Origin: Hyphomonadaceae bacterium
GTDB lineage: Bacteria > Pseudomonadota > Alphaproteobacteria > Caulobacterales > Aquidulcibacteraceae
Direction of reading: 5' to 3'
DNA: 22,447 nucleotides
NCBI GenBank assembly: GCA_016791325.1
Contig: JAEUMU010000068.1
Span: 1-22,447 of the forward strand
The stretch's first letter is position 1; every line of letters starts with the position of its first letter. The position numbers and the translations under genes are program-made. This document shows, piece after piece, positions 1 to 7,774 of the stretch. Under the pieces are notes generated by a model. The model worked only from the letters and a program-made list of their open reading frames with translations, was not told the DNA's origin and made no database searches.

Positions 1-249
1 CATTGGATCAAGCTTGGCTTCGCCGCACTCGAGCAGCAGGCGGCCGAGCGCCCTCAGACGCCTTTCGTGTTTGGAAATGAGCCCGGCTTGGCCGATGTCA
101 TGCTCGTGCCGCAGATGGCGAATGCGCGGCGCTTTCACACCGACCTCTCGCCCTTTCCACGGCTCGTGGCTTGGGACAAAAACGCCTGTATGCATCCTGC
201 ATTCATCAAAGCTGCGCCGGAAAACCAAAAGGACGCGCCGAAAAAATGA
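1..249 (+). CDS. maiA: maleylacetoacetate isomerase (zeta-class GST), 3' end only
   Basis: This is the C-terminal part of a maleylacetoacetate isomerase, the glutathione-dependent enzyme that converts maleylacetoacetate to fumarylacetoacetate in tyrosine/homogentisate breakdown. The reading frame is open from base 1 and gives about 82 residues. The all-helical zeta-GST C-terminal domain is recognisable from FVFGNEPGLADVMLVPQ, then NARRF, and the family's typical ending HPAFIKAAPENQ. The N-terminal thioredoxin fold with the glutathione site lies outside the window. The stop codon overlaps the start of the next gene (ATGA, 246-249). That gene encodes the next enzyme of the same pathway, which strongly supports the assignment. 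The symbol rests on family match plus this context. Confidence 0.9.
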   Translation, partial: HWIKLGFAALEQQAAERPQTPFVFGNEPGLADVMLVPQMANARRFHTDLSPFPRLVAWDKNACMHPAFIKAAPENQKDAPKK

Positions 250-1253
250 AACTCGCCTCTCTTCGCCATGGCCGCGACGGCAAGCTTGTCGTGGTTTCCG
301 ACGACCTCGCCTGGTGCGCGCACGCCGGCCCAGAAGTGCCGACGCTGCAGGCGGCCTTGGATGACTGGGCGCATGCGGCGCCGCGCTTGCACGCGCTGGC
401 GGAAGGCGTGAACGCAGGAACCATTCTGCGGGAGCGCTTCCACGAGCGCGAAGCCGCCTCGCCGCTGCCCCGCGCTTACCAGTGGGCTGATGGTTCGGCC
501 TACGTGAACCATGTTGCGCTCGTGCGCCAGGCGCGCGGCGCCAAAATACCTGAGAGCTTCTGGGTCGATCCTTTGATGTATCAGGGCGGCAGTGACGTTT
601 TTCTCGGACCCCGCGATGCAATTCCGCTCAAAGACGAAGCCTGGGGATGCGACTTCGAAGCGGAAGTGGCGGTCATCGTCGATGATGTGGAGCGCGGCGT
701 TACGCCAGAGCAGGCGCGTGCGCGCATTCGCCTGGTGATGCTTGTCAATGACGTGAGCCTGCGTAACCTCATCCCGGCAGAGCTGGAGAAGGGGTTCGGT
801 TTCTTCCAATCGAAGCCGGCCTCGGCGTTTTCGCCGGTCGCCGTTACGCCTGATGCGCTGGGCGAGGCGTGGCGCGATGGAAAGCTGCATTTGCCCATCC
901 AAGTTACGCTGAACGGCAAGCCGTTTGGCAAGGCGGAGGCTGGCGAAGACATGACCTTCGATTTCGGCCAGTTGATCGCCCACGCGGCCAAGACGCGAGA
1001 TTTGGCCGCCGGGACGATCATCGGCTCTGGCACGGTTTCAAACCGTGACGCCGATGGCGGGCCGGGCAAGCCGGTGAGCGAGGGCGGGCGCGGCTATTCC
1101 TGTATTGCTGAGCAGCGCATGATCGAGACGATCCAAAGCGGAAAGCCAACCACGTCGTTCTTGAAATATGGTGATCGCGTCGAAATCGAAATGCGCGACG
1201 CCAGGAACCACTCGATCTTTGGGCGCATCGAGCAGGATGTCGTGAAAGATTAG
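246..1253 (+). CDS. fumarylacetoacetate hydrolase family protein
   Basis: Likely cleaves fumarylacetoacetate to fumarate and acetoacetate, the last step of homogentisate degradation. I chose the ATG at 246, which overlaps the stop of the isomerase gene (ATGA), over an in-frame upstream ATG at 171 that lies inside that gene. The product is 335 residues, the usual size of the two-domain bacterial enzymes. Visible family marks are the metal-binding acidic cluster DFEAEVA (Glu138, Glu140), VNDVSLRN (Asp169), FFQSKPASAFSP near residue 187, and the GSGTVSNRD loop near residue 262. It converges with the next gene, and the two stop codons overlap at 1250-1253. Other FAH-fold enzymes act on different diketo acids, but the isomerase neighbour favours fumarylacetoacetate. 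Confidence 0.92.
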   Translation: MKLASLRHGRDGKLVVVSDDLAWCAHAGPEVPTLQAALDDWAHAAPRLHALAEGVNAGTILRERFHEREAASPLPRAYQWADGSAYVNHVALVRQARGAKIPESFWVDPLMYQGGSDVFLGPRDAIPLKDEAWGCDFEAEVAVIVDDVERGVTPEQARARIRLVMLVNDVSLRNLIPAELEKGFGFFQSKPASAFSPVAVTPDALGEAWRDGKLHLPIQVTLNGKPFGKAEAGEDMTFDFGQLIAHAAKTRDLAAGTIIGSGTVSNRDADGGPGKPVSEGGRGYSCIAEQRMIETIQSGKPTTSFLKYGDRVEIEMRDARNHSIFGRIEQDVVKD

Positions 1254-2761
1254 CGCGCCCGCGCCGTCCAGGCGTCGCGCAGGTCGCGCTTCAGAATCTT
1301 GCCGATGTGGCTGCGCGGGAGTTCCGAGATCACCTCCACGGCGCTGATGCGCTGTATTTTGCCCAGACGCTCGTTGGCGAACGCTTTCAGCGTGGCTGCG
1401 TCCGCGCCGCGCGACACCACGAACGCCACCGGCGTTTCGCCCCATTCGGCAGAGGGTGCGCCGATCACGGCGACATCGGCGACGTCCGGGTGTTGGCGCA
1501 GGACGGCCTCCAGATCGCTCGGATAGATGTTGAAGCCGCCGGAGATGATCATGTCTTTCTTGCGGTCCATCAGTTCGATGAAGCCATCGGCGTCGTAACG
1601 GCCCACATCGCCAGTGCGGATGAAACGGAGGCCCTCTGGGGACATCCAGGTCGCAGCGTCAGTCTGTTCTTGGCGGTTGAAGTAGCCGTTCATCATCAGC
1701 TCGGAACGGCCTACGATCTCACCTGCCTCACCGCGCGGGAGTTCGCGGCCTTCTTCGTCGATGATGCGGATGTCATGCCCAGGCGCGGGCACGCCTACAG
1801 TGTGTAGCTTCTCAGGGAAAAGGTGAGCGACCAGCACGCACGATCCGCCACCTTCAGTCATGCCGAAATACTCGATTAATCCGCCCGGCCAGCGCTTCAA
1901 AACATCAGCCTTCAACGCCGCGGAAAATGGCGCTGAAGTGCAGAACTTCATGACGAAGCTGGAGAGGTCGTAGCTGTCAAAATCCTCGCGGGCCATGATG
2001 CGGCTGTATTGCACCGGAACCAGCATGGTGTGTGTGACGCGATGGTGCTCGGCCAATTTCAGATATGCGCCGGCCTCGAACTTTTTCATCAGCACGGCGG
2101 CGCCGCCCAGCGCCAGGGTGGGAAAGAAGCTCACCAGCGTGGTGTTGGAGTAGAGCGGCGTCGAAAGCAGAGTCACCGCGTCGGGACCGAAGCCGACTGT
2201 GGCGCCGCGCGCGACATGCCCAAACCGCATACTGTGGCTTTGAACGATGCCTTTGGGGGTGCCAGTGGTGCCCGAGGAATAGATGATGTTGAACGGCATC
2301 TCCGGCGTAATCGCGACCGGTTGAGGTTTGGCGCCCTCGGGTGCGAGCCACGCGGCGAACGCGCTCGCTTCCAAATCGATCACCCGGGCGCTGATAGGTT
2401 GAGCTTTCAGTGCAGCGGCGGCTTCCGCATCGCGGAAAAACAAGATCGCCCCGCAATCGACGAGCATGGCGGCGATGCTCTCGGGGGTTGACGAGGGCGC
2501 CAGCGGCGCGACGACCACGCCGGCGCGCAGCGCGCCCACGAAGAGCGCAGCGTACTCGAGCGAGGCCGCCCCGCAAATGCTGATCCGATCGCCAGGCGCC
2601 AAGCCATCGCGTTGGAGCGACGCGGCGATGCGATCCATAAGCGTATCCAGCGCGGCATAACTCATCGTGCGCTCGCCATCGATCAACGCGATGGATTGCG
2701 GGCGCGCCGCTGCGTTCGCAGCGATCATGGTGCTCAGCGGCGTGAAGACATCTTCGTCCAT
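1250..2761 (-). CDS. AMP-dependent acyl-CoA synthetase/ligase (class I adenylating enzyme)
   Basis: Activates a carboxylic acid as acyl-AMP and transfers it to CoA. The product is 503 residues, full length for the family. All hallmark motifs are present: the P-loop-like YSSGTTGTPKG (161-171), EYFGMTEGG (about 297-305), the TGD motif (383-385), the hinge segment DRKKDMIISGGFNIYP (about 399-414), and the catalytic lysine Lys488 in GKILKRDLR. No signal peptide or membrane anchor is visible, so it is cytoplasmic. It is the last gene of a minus-strand series and starts 7 bp after the cupin stop, so it is probably co-transcribed. The substrate cannot be told from sequence; aromatic, cyclic or medium-chain acids are all possible for this subfamily. 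Confidence 0.93.
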   Translation of the reverse strand: MDEDVFTPLSTMIAANAAARPQSIALIDGERTMSYAALDTLMDRIAASLQRDGLAPGDRISICGAASLEYAALFVGALRAGVVVAPLAPSSTPESIAAMLVDCGAILFFRDAEAAAALKAQPISARVIDLEASAFAAWLAPEGAKPQPVAITPEMPFNIIYSSGTTGTPKGIVQSHSMRFGHVARGATVGFGPDAVTLLSTPLYSNTTLVSFFPTLALGGAAVLMKKFEAGAYLKLAEHHRVTHTMLVPVQYSRIMAREDFDSYDLSSFVMKFCTSAPFSAALKADVLKRWPGGLIEYFGMTEGGGSCVLVAHLFPEKLHTVGVPAPGHDIRIIDEEGRELPRGEAGEIVGRSELMMNGYFNRQEQTDAATWMSPEGLRFIRTGDVGRYDADGFIELMDRKKDMIISGGFNIYPSDLEAVLRQHPDVADVAVIGAPSAEWGETPVAFVVSRGADAATLKAFANERLGKIQRISAVEVISELPRSHIGKILKRDLRDAWTARAR

Positions 2762-2768
2762 TGCGCTT

Positions 2769-3122
2769 TCAGATCTCTTGCCGCGGCGCGGCTGTGGCGG
2801 CGTCGCCAGTGTTGGGCGTGTCGCGCGGCTCGATCAGCAAGATGTGCGTTTCCTCTTCGGCATACGGCTTATGCTCAACCCCGCGCGGCACGACAAAAAT
2901 CTCGCCGGGGCCAAGATCGACATCGCGGTCGCGCAGTTTAATGGTGAGCGCACCGTTGAGCACGAGGAAGAAGTCATCGGTATCGGCGTGGCTGTGCCAG
3001 ACAAATTCACCCTTCACCTTCACCACCAAAAGATCGTGGCCGTTGAACGCGCCGACCACGCGCGGCTGCCAATAGCCATCAAACTGCGCCAACTTGTCGG
3101 CGAGGCTGACTTTATCTTTCAT
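2769..3122 (-). CDS. small single-domain cupin protein
   Basis: A 117-residue cupin. The metal-binding motif 1 is visible as HSHADTDDFFLVLNGALTI (His43, His45 and a downstream acidic residue), followed by the LGPGEIFVVPRGVEHKP motif 2 with its closing histidine near residue 83. The order is typical of stand-alone bacterial cupins of unknown substrate. Its ATG overlaps the stop of the RNase D-like gene (ATGA, 3119-3122), implying translational coupling, and the ligase gene follows after 7 bp. Stand-alone cupins can be dioxygenases, isomerases or ligand sensors; nothing here separates these. The fold is sure, the function unknown. Confidence 0.88.
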   Translation of the reverse strand: MKDKVSLADKLAQFDGYWQPRVVGAFNGHDLLVVKVKGEFVWHSHADTDDFFLVLNGALTIKLRDRDVDLGPGEIFVVPRGVEHKPYAEEETHILLIEPRDTPNTGDAATAAPRQEI

Positions 3123-3772
3123 TGGTGGGCGAAGATGTCGGTTTCTTCCCAGCCGGCGAGATCAAGCGCTGAACGCGTGGGCAGGAAGTCAAAGCAGGAT
3201 TGGGCAATCTCGGTGCGGCCTTCGCGGGCGAGCATAGCGTCGAGCCGTTCCTTGAGCGCGTGCAGATGCAGCACGTCGGACGCGGCATACGCCAATTGCG
3301 CATCGGAAAGCTCCGGCGCGCCCCAATCGCTGGATTGCTGCTCCTTCGAAATGTCGCGGCCAAGAACCTCTTTGGTGAGATCCTTAAGACCGTGCTTGTC
3401 GGTATAGGTTCGCACCAGCTTGGAGGCAACCTTGGTGCAATATACGGGCGCGCAGACCACCGAGAGGTCGCGCATGAACATAGCCAGATCAAACCGCGCG
3501 AAATGAAAAAGCTTCAGGCGGTTGGGGTCGGCTAGGATGCGCTTGAGGTTCGGGGCGTCATAGCTGGCGCGATCAAGTTGCACCAGATGGGCTTCGCTGC
3601 CGCCGTCGGAAAGCTGCACCAGGCAGAGCGGATCGCGAACGAGCGAAAGCCCCATGGTCTCGCTATCGACTGCAATCGGCCCGGAGAAGGCGACGTTTGC
3701 GGGCAGATCGCCCTTGTGCAGATGCACCGCGACGTTCTTGCCATCGACGGTGAGGGAGAGTTTGCGGGTCAT
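3119..3772 (-). CDS. RNase D-like 3'-5' exonuclease (DEDDy)
   Basis: A 217-residue protein with the DEDDy exonuclease core: Asp36 and Glu38 in DSETMG, the FHFARFDLAMF block with Asp95, and Tyr162/Asp166 in YAASDVLHLH. It lacks the HRDC domains found in full-length RNase D (about 375 residues), so it is the short alphaproteobacterial form made of the catalytic domain alone. Such enzymes trim 3' ends of tRNA precursors or other RNAs. The frame stays open upstream to 4234, but I start at the ATG at 3772 because the family N terminus begins there and the upstream stretch would overlap the metallopeptidase gene. Its stop overlaps the cupin start. Confidence 0.9.
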   Translation of the reverse strand: MTRKLSLTVDGKNVAVHLHKGDLPANVAFSGPIAVDSETMGLSLVRDPLCLVQLSDGGSEAHLVQLDRASYDAPNLKRILADPNRLKLFHFARFDLAMFMRDLSVVCAPVYCTKVASKLVRTYTDKHGLKDLTKEVLGRDISKEQQSSDWGAPELSDAQLAYAASDVLHLHALKERLDAMLAREGRTEIAQSCFDFLPTRSALDLAGWEETDIFAHQ

Positions 3773-3860
3773 GGGGCGCGGGCTTAGTCCAATTCTGGGC
3801 GCCGCGCCAGCGGGACGGGCCGTTTTCACACCCCCTCCCGCCAGCCCATGCTCGCCGCCC

Positions 3861-5636
3861 TCAACGCGCAGGGCCATCCAAAGCTTCGTAGGTGACCAGC
3901 GTGAAGCGCGTCTGTTCGCTTTCGCGCATGCGCGTGGCGATGATTTCGTGCAGGTCAGGGCGCCATTGCGTCCAGCGCTCGATAAACGCGTCGGCGCGGG
4001 GGCGATCGCCGGCGCGTTGCAACGCCAGCACCTCGCGAAGCAGGCTTTCGACGGCGGCTGGGTAGCGCGTGTAATCGATGCGCAGGCGCCCATCCTCAAA
4101 GCGCAGCGCGCCGCGATCCAAGAACCAGTTCCACTGAATGAGCTGCATGGTCTGGTAGGGTTGTTCGCGACGGGGGCGGTTTTTCTGCAGCACGCGCCGC
4201 ACGCCTGAGGCGTAGATTGCGCGCAACTGCGCATCGGTGATGCGGCCTCGTTCGCGTAGGATGCGCGCCGCCGTCAGCGAAACAAGGTCAGCCTTCATCT
4301 CCTCCAGTAAGGAGGCGTTGTCTTCGAGCGCTTGATCCAGATCGCGCCCATCGGCGGTAAGGTCGGCGCCTAGATAGTGGCCGATCTCATGCCACAGCAC
4401 ACGATAAAACCCGCCTTCGGCGGTGAGATCGTTTGCTTGCGCGGGAATTACGGCGGATGCGAAGGCGCGATGCGTCTCGGCGAACTGCTCTTCGCTCAAC
4501 AGAATATTGCCACGCATCAGAATGGTGCGCCCGTACTGGCGGGCGAGGTAGGCGTCATTTGGCAGAATGGTCGCGGTGTTGGCGCCGCGGGCCTGGCCGA
4601 AATCCGCGATGACGCTGTACACGCCGACGGGAATGTCGCTGCGAACTTCGCGGTGGGCGCTGTAGGGCAGGGCGTTCTCGACCACCTGAATATCCGCCAA
4701 AGCGGCGATCAGCTCATCGCTGTGCGTCCGGTCGCGGATCAACAGCGAGAGCGAGAAAAAAGTTTTTACGCCGTAGAGCGCGTCGTCATAGGTTTCGTAG
4801 GCGCCGATCTGGGCGTTGAGATTGCCGGTGAAATCTCCCGTCACCCAGGCGGCGTCTCCACCCTCGTAATCATCGGCCAGAAGGTCGCGCGCGCGCAGGC
4901 GCAAATAGCGCGCTAACGCGGCGTCGCCGCCTTCTATCGCAGCCGCCGCCGCAATGAGCCTCGCATAAATGAACATGATATCGTCGGCATAAGCGACAGC
5001 ATATGGCACCGCGAGGAAGGTCTGATCGCTTTCCAGCGCCGCGCGCAATCCCGGGTGAAGTGTATCGAGGGCGGCGTAGCGCGTGAGCGCTGCGAGCGCG
5101 CGCCGCCGGTTTTCCGGCGTTGCGTTCCAAACCACGGTGCGATCGTCCAGTAATTGTGCGCGCCGTTCCGGATTGGCGGTGAGGAAGGCGTCCATCTCTG
5201 CGCGCGTCAGGCCCGGTGGATAGACATTCCGCGCCGGTGTTTCCGCCGCGACGCTGAGGAAGGCGCTGCGCGTATTGTCTAGCGTCGTGGCGATCGGGCC
5301 GGCGCTGAGACGGAAGAGATCGCGATGAGCGCCCAACTCAGGTTGCTGGTTGAGATAAGCTTCCGCAGCCCGCGCTTGGGGATGGCGCTGCGCCAGGTAG
5401 AGCGCGTGCAGGCGCTCGCCGGCGGCCAGCAATTCGCGCACCGCAATCTGTTCGCCCGGGCTCAAGGCGGAGAGATCGGGGGCGAGGTGCAAGCGCTGGG
5501 TGCGATCCAGGATGGGGGTGATCTGCGCGGTGCTCCAAGTGGGGGTGATGCCAGCGGTGGAAGGGTGTGGCTCCAAGCTTGGCGCGCTGGCGCAGGCGGA
5601 GAGCACAAAGGCGGCGGCGATGAAAAGAGTGCGCAT
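3861..5636 (-). CDS. lipoprotein metallopeptidase, M49 (dipeptidyl peptidase III-like) family
   Basis: A 591-residue zinc peptidase-like lipoprotein. The N terminus is a short hydrophobic signal ending in the lipobox LSAC (Cys15), so the mature protein is probably lipid-anchored in the envelope. The zinc site is HEIGH (His416, Glu417, His420), with the third ligand in EEMKAD (445-450). Upstream blocks IGAYETYDDALYG (about 277-289) and ILPNDAYLARQYG (about 357-369) match the M49 landmarks that precede the zinc site. Classical dipeptidyl peptidase III has a six-residue HEXXGH motif; here it is five residues. DPP III is usually cytosolic, so an exported version probably trims peptides outside the cytoplasm. 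It starts 58 bp downstream of the TetR gene on the same strand. Whether it is an active peptidase is inference. Confidence 0.82.
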   Translation of the reverse strand: MRTLFIAAAFVLSACASAPSLEPHPSTAGITPTWSTAQITPILDRTQRLHLAPDLSALSPGEQIAVRELLAAGERLHALYLAQRHPQARAAEAYLNQQPELGAHRDLFRLSAGPIATTLDNTRSAFLSVAAETPARNVYPPGLTRAEMDAFLTANPERRAQLLDDRTVVWNATPENRRRALAALTRYAALDTLHPGLRAALESDQTFLAVPYAVAYADDIMFIYARLIAAAAAIEGGDAALARYLRLRARDLLADDYEGGDAAWVTGDFTGNLNAQIGAYETYDDALYGVKTFFSLSLLIRDRTHSDELIAALADIQVVENALPYSAHREVRSDIPVGVYSVIADFGQARGANTATILPNDAYLARQYGRTILMRGNILLSEEQFAETHRAFASAVIPAQANDLTAEGGFYRVLWHEIGHYLGADLTADGRDLDQALEDNASLLEEMKADLVSLTAARILRERGRITDAQLRAIYASGVRRVLQKNRPRREQPYQTMQLIQWNWFLDRGALRFEDGRLRIDYTRYPAAVESLLREVLALQRAGDRPRADAFIERWTQWRPDLHEIIATRMRESEQTRFTLVTYEALDGPAR

Positions 5637-5694
5637 AATCGCCGCCTAGCACGCCGCGCCGCTGCATCCCAAGGCCAATGCGGCGAATCAGCGA

Positions 5695-6315
5695 TCAGGG
5701 TCGCAGCAGGCGGGTTAATGCGTCCCGGTAAAGCTCGACCGTGACCTGTTCGGGATCGCTGAGTCGCTCGATGGTGAGGCCGTTGGCGAGCGCGAAGAAC
5801 AAGAGCGCCGCGCGTTCCAGCCGCTCGGGGCTGGCGGCGCCATCGTCAACGATGGGACGCAACATCTCGATAACTTGGCGCCGCCCTTTCTCACGCACCG
5901 CCGCCAACGCTTTAGCGATGCGCGGCCTACGCGATGCATGCAGCGCGAACTCCGCGAGGCACGCCGACCACGGCGCGTCTTCGACGGCGGCTTTGGCGAG
6001 CGACGTCGCCAGCGCCTCAATCGTCGCGCCGCCTTTGCCCGCGCGTGCGGCGCTGAAGCGCTCCACGCTGAGGCGCACGTGGGTTTCCAGCACCGCGAGC
6101 AGCAGATCGTCCTTGCCCTGAAAGTTGGAATAGACCGCGCCTTTTGTCAGCCGCGCCGCTTTGGCGATGCCGTCGAGCGAGACGGCATGGAAGCCTTTGG
6201 CGCGGAACTGCTTCTCGGCCGCCTTCAGCACGGCCTCGCGCGTTTGCGCCCGGGCGGGGCGTTTCAGCGGCTTGGCCGGCGCGGATCTAAGTTTGGCGGC
6301 GACAGTCTGAGGCAT
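5695..6315 (-). CDS. TetR/AcrR-family transcriptional regulator
   Basis: A 206-residue TetR-type repressor. The N-terminal DNA-binding domain is at about residues 27-74, including AAEKQFRAKGFHAVSLDGIA and the recognition-helix signature LTKGAVYSNFQGKDDLL. The C-terminal half is a helical ligand-binding domain that gives no clue to the ligand. A GTG at 6321 would add two residues; I prefer the ATG at 6315, which has a GAGAG ribosome site about 6 nt upstream. It is divergent from the class II aldolase gene, and the shared 83-bp region holds a palindrome, the usual arrangement for a TetR that represses its neighbour and itself. The metallopeptidase gene follows on the same strand. Confidence 0.93.
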   Translation of the reverse strand: MPQTVAAKLRSAPAKPLKRPARAQTREAVLKAAEKQFRAKGFHAVSLDGIAKAARLTKGAVYSNFQGKDDLLLAVLETHVRLSVERFSAARAGKGGATIEALATSLAKAAVEDAPWSACLAEFALHASRRPRIAKALAAVREKGRRQVIEMLRPIVDDGAASPERLERAALLFFALANGLTIERLSDPEQVTVELYRDALTRLLRP

Positions 6316-6323
6316 GGTCACTC

Positions 6324-6342
6324 TCGATACCGATGGTATTGA
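6324..6342. promoter_or_regulatory. palindromic operator candidate for the TetR regulator
   Basis: The sequence TCGATACCGATGGTATTGA is a dyad with a perfect core, ATACC-GAT-GGTAT (6327-6339), and one mismatched pair in the flanks. It lies 8 bp upstream of the tetR ATG, between tetR and the aldolase gene. It overlaps a possible -35 hexamer for the aldolase gene (TTGACT, 6339-6344). The size, symmetry and position are those of a TetR-family operator. Binding itself is inference. Confidence 0.6.
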
Positions 6343-6398
6343 CTCGCCGCGTCAGTGGACACAAACTGGTTCTCAACAACAAAAGGGGAGGCGCCGCC

Positions 6399-7166
6399 GT
6401 GGCTCTTGGCGCAGCGGAAACGCTTGGTTCGGGTCGCGGCGCCGTCGAGCAGCGGCTTCGGCGCGACCTCGCTGCGGCCTATCGGCTGTTTGCCGTGTTC
6501 GGCTGGGACGACCTGCTGTTCACGCATTTGTCGGTGCGGATTCCCGGCCCTGAGCACCATTTCTTGCTGAACCCATTTGGGCTGACGTTTGAAGAGGTGA
6601 CGGCTTCTTCCTTGGTGAAGGTCGACCTTGAGGGGCGCATCGTCGAGCCAACGGATTATCTGATCAACCCCGCCGGCTTCACTATCCATTCGGCCGTCCA
6701 TGCCGCGCGCGAGGATGCGCAGTGCGTCATGCACATTCACACGATCGCCGGGACGGGCGTGTCCTGCCAGGAGCATGGCCTGCTGCCGATTCATCAGGAA
6801 GCGATGCTGATCCAAGAGCAGATCGGCTACCACAACTACGAGGGCGTAGCGTTCAATCATGACGAGCGCCCGCGCTTGGTGCGTGATCTGGCGGCGAACA
6901 ATTATCTGATCTTGCGCAACCACGGCACGATGACACTGGGGCGCACGGTGCCGGAAGCGTTTTCGCGCATGTACCATCTTGAGCGCGCCTGTCAGATGCA
7001 GATTGCGGCTCTGGCGGGCGGGGCGCGCGTGATCACGCCAAGCGAAGATATTCAGGCCGTCACCAAAGAGCAGGGGCGCGCTGACCAGGCGCGCGTGGCC
7101 AACGACTACATCTGGCCGGCGATGCTGCGGCGGCTCGAGCGGCATGGGGCCGACTACGACCGTTAG
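6399..7166 (+). CDS. class II aldolase/adducin-domain protein
   Basis: A 255-residue protein of the class II aldolase/adducin family. I start at the GTG at 6399 because a strong ribosome site, AAGGGGAGG, ends 7 nt upstream; an in-frame ATG at 6333 lies inside the presumed TetR operator. The family metal-binding histidines are present in MHIHT (His112, His114) and RNHGT (His175). Fuculose-phosphate aldolase has a catalytic glutamate in a P-S-S-E segment; here the equivalent region reads NPAGFTIHSAVH, without glutamate, as in adducin-like members. It may therefore be a decarboxylase, epimerase or another lyase rather than a true sugar-phosphate aldolase. It is divergent from tetR and probably controlled by it. 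Confidence 0.88.
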   Translation: MALGAAETLGSGRGAVEQRLRRDLAAAYRLFAVFGWDDLLFTHLSVRIPGPEHHFLLNPFGLTFEEVTASSLVKVDLEGRIVEPTDYLINPAGFTIHSAVHAAREDAQCVMHIHTIAGTGVSCQEHGLLPIHQEAMLIQEQIGYHNYEGVAFNHDERPRLVRDLAANNYLILRNHGTMTLGRTVPEAFSRMYHLERACQMQIAALAGGARVITPSEDIQAVTKEQGRADQARVANDYIWPAMLRRLERHGADYDR

Positions 7167-7288
7167 AGCTGAAGAAATAGTGCAATGAATACCGCCTGGC
7201 GCGGAGATGGGAGAAGCGGAAATGGGTGCGCTGAAACGCTCGGACGCCGAATCGCTGGGTTTGCCGGGCGACGTCACCAGCCGCGCTT

Positions 7289-7717
7289 ATGACGCGCACG
7301 GCAGTGGTGGCGCACTCGCTGGGCTGTTGGGCTGGCGCTCTGGCGATCAGCGAAGGTGCGCTGGTGCGCCGGTTTGTGCTGATCGCACCACCGGGCATAT
7401 CCGCCCACGCGCGTTGGCGAGGCGTAGGTGAAAGGTTAGGCCTTGCGCCAGAACAGGCTGATCGCGCGCGTGAGGCGTTCTGGGCGCGCCTGGGGCCCAG
7501 CCGCGGGCGCGAGTTCGCTGACGTGCTGAGCTCTCTGAGCACGCCGATGCTGTTTGTGCATTCCCTGGATGACAAGTTGACGCCGCTCGAACATACCCGT
7601 GCGCTTTACGCCGCCTGCGAAGATGCCGCCTTTTTCCCCGTAGAGGGCGTCAATCACCGCGAGACGGCGCGCGACGCCGCGGTTCTCGCCGCTATCGCCA
7701 CATTCCTGGAAGAGTGA
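7289..7717 (+). pseudogene. 5'-truncated alpha/beta hydrolase (probable pseudogene)
   Basis: The open frame encodes 142 residues matching only the C-terminal half of an alpha/beta hydrolase. It begins with the strand before the nucleophile elbow, VVAHSLGCWAG (Ser10), then the acid region HSLDDKLTP and the histidine region GVNHRE. The N-terminal strands and oxyanion-loop HGG region expected before this point are missing. The frame is open back only to a stop at 7232-7234, and the aldolase gene ends at 7166, so there is no room for them even with frameshifts. No ribosome site precedes the ATG. The frame beginning at 7207 runs into this one near YDAHG, which hints at an old frameshift. The stretch 7167-7288 shows nothing else. 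Expression as a short protein cannot be excluded. Confidence 0.65.
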
Positions 7718-7734
7718 GCGCGACGTCCGCCCCT

Positions 7735-7749
7735 ATGCATTGACTGCAT
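7735..7749. promoter_or_regulatory. T-N11-A dyad, candidate LysR-type binding site
   Basis: ATGCATTGACTGCAT is a perfect inverted repeat (ATGCA, 5-bp spacer, TGCAT) that fits the LysR-type T-N11-A rule. It lies between the truncated hydrolase and the TonB-dependent receptor gene. A direct copy of its right half, TGCATGG, recurs at 7776-7782, 31 bp from the one at 7745-7751, about three helical turns away. The block it precedes ends with a LysR gene. The assignment to that regulator is inference. Confidence 0.45.
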
Positions 7750-7774
7750 GGGAGCATCAGATTGGGGCATGTCG

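Noticed and set aside
135..983. Long open frame on the minus strand opposite the fumarylacetoacetate hydrolase gene
   Set aside because: It is a GC-rich antisense shadow with no recognisable family, fully covered by a strong gene on the other strand.
3773..4234. N-terminal extension of the RNase D-like protein
   Set aside because: It overlaps the end of the metallopeptidase gene and shows no homology-like character; the exonuclease fold begins at the ATG at 3772.
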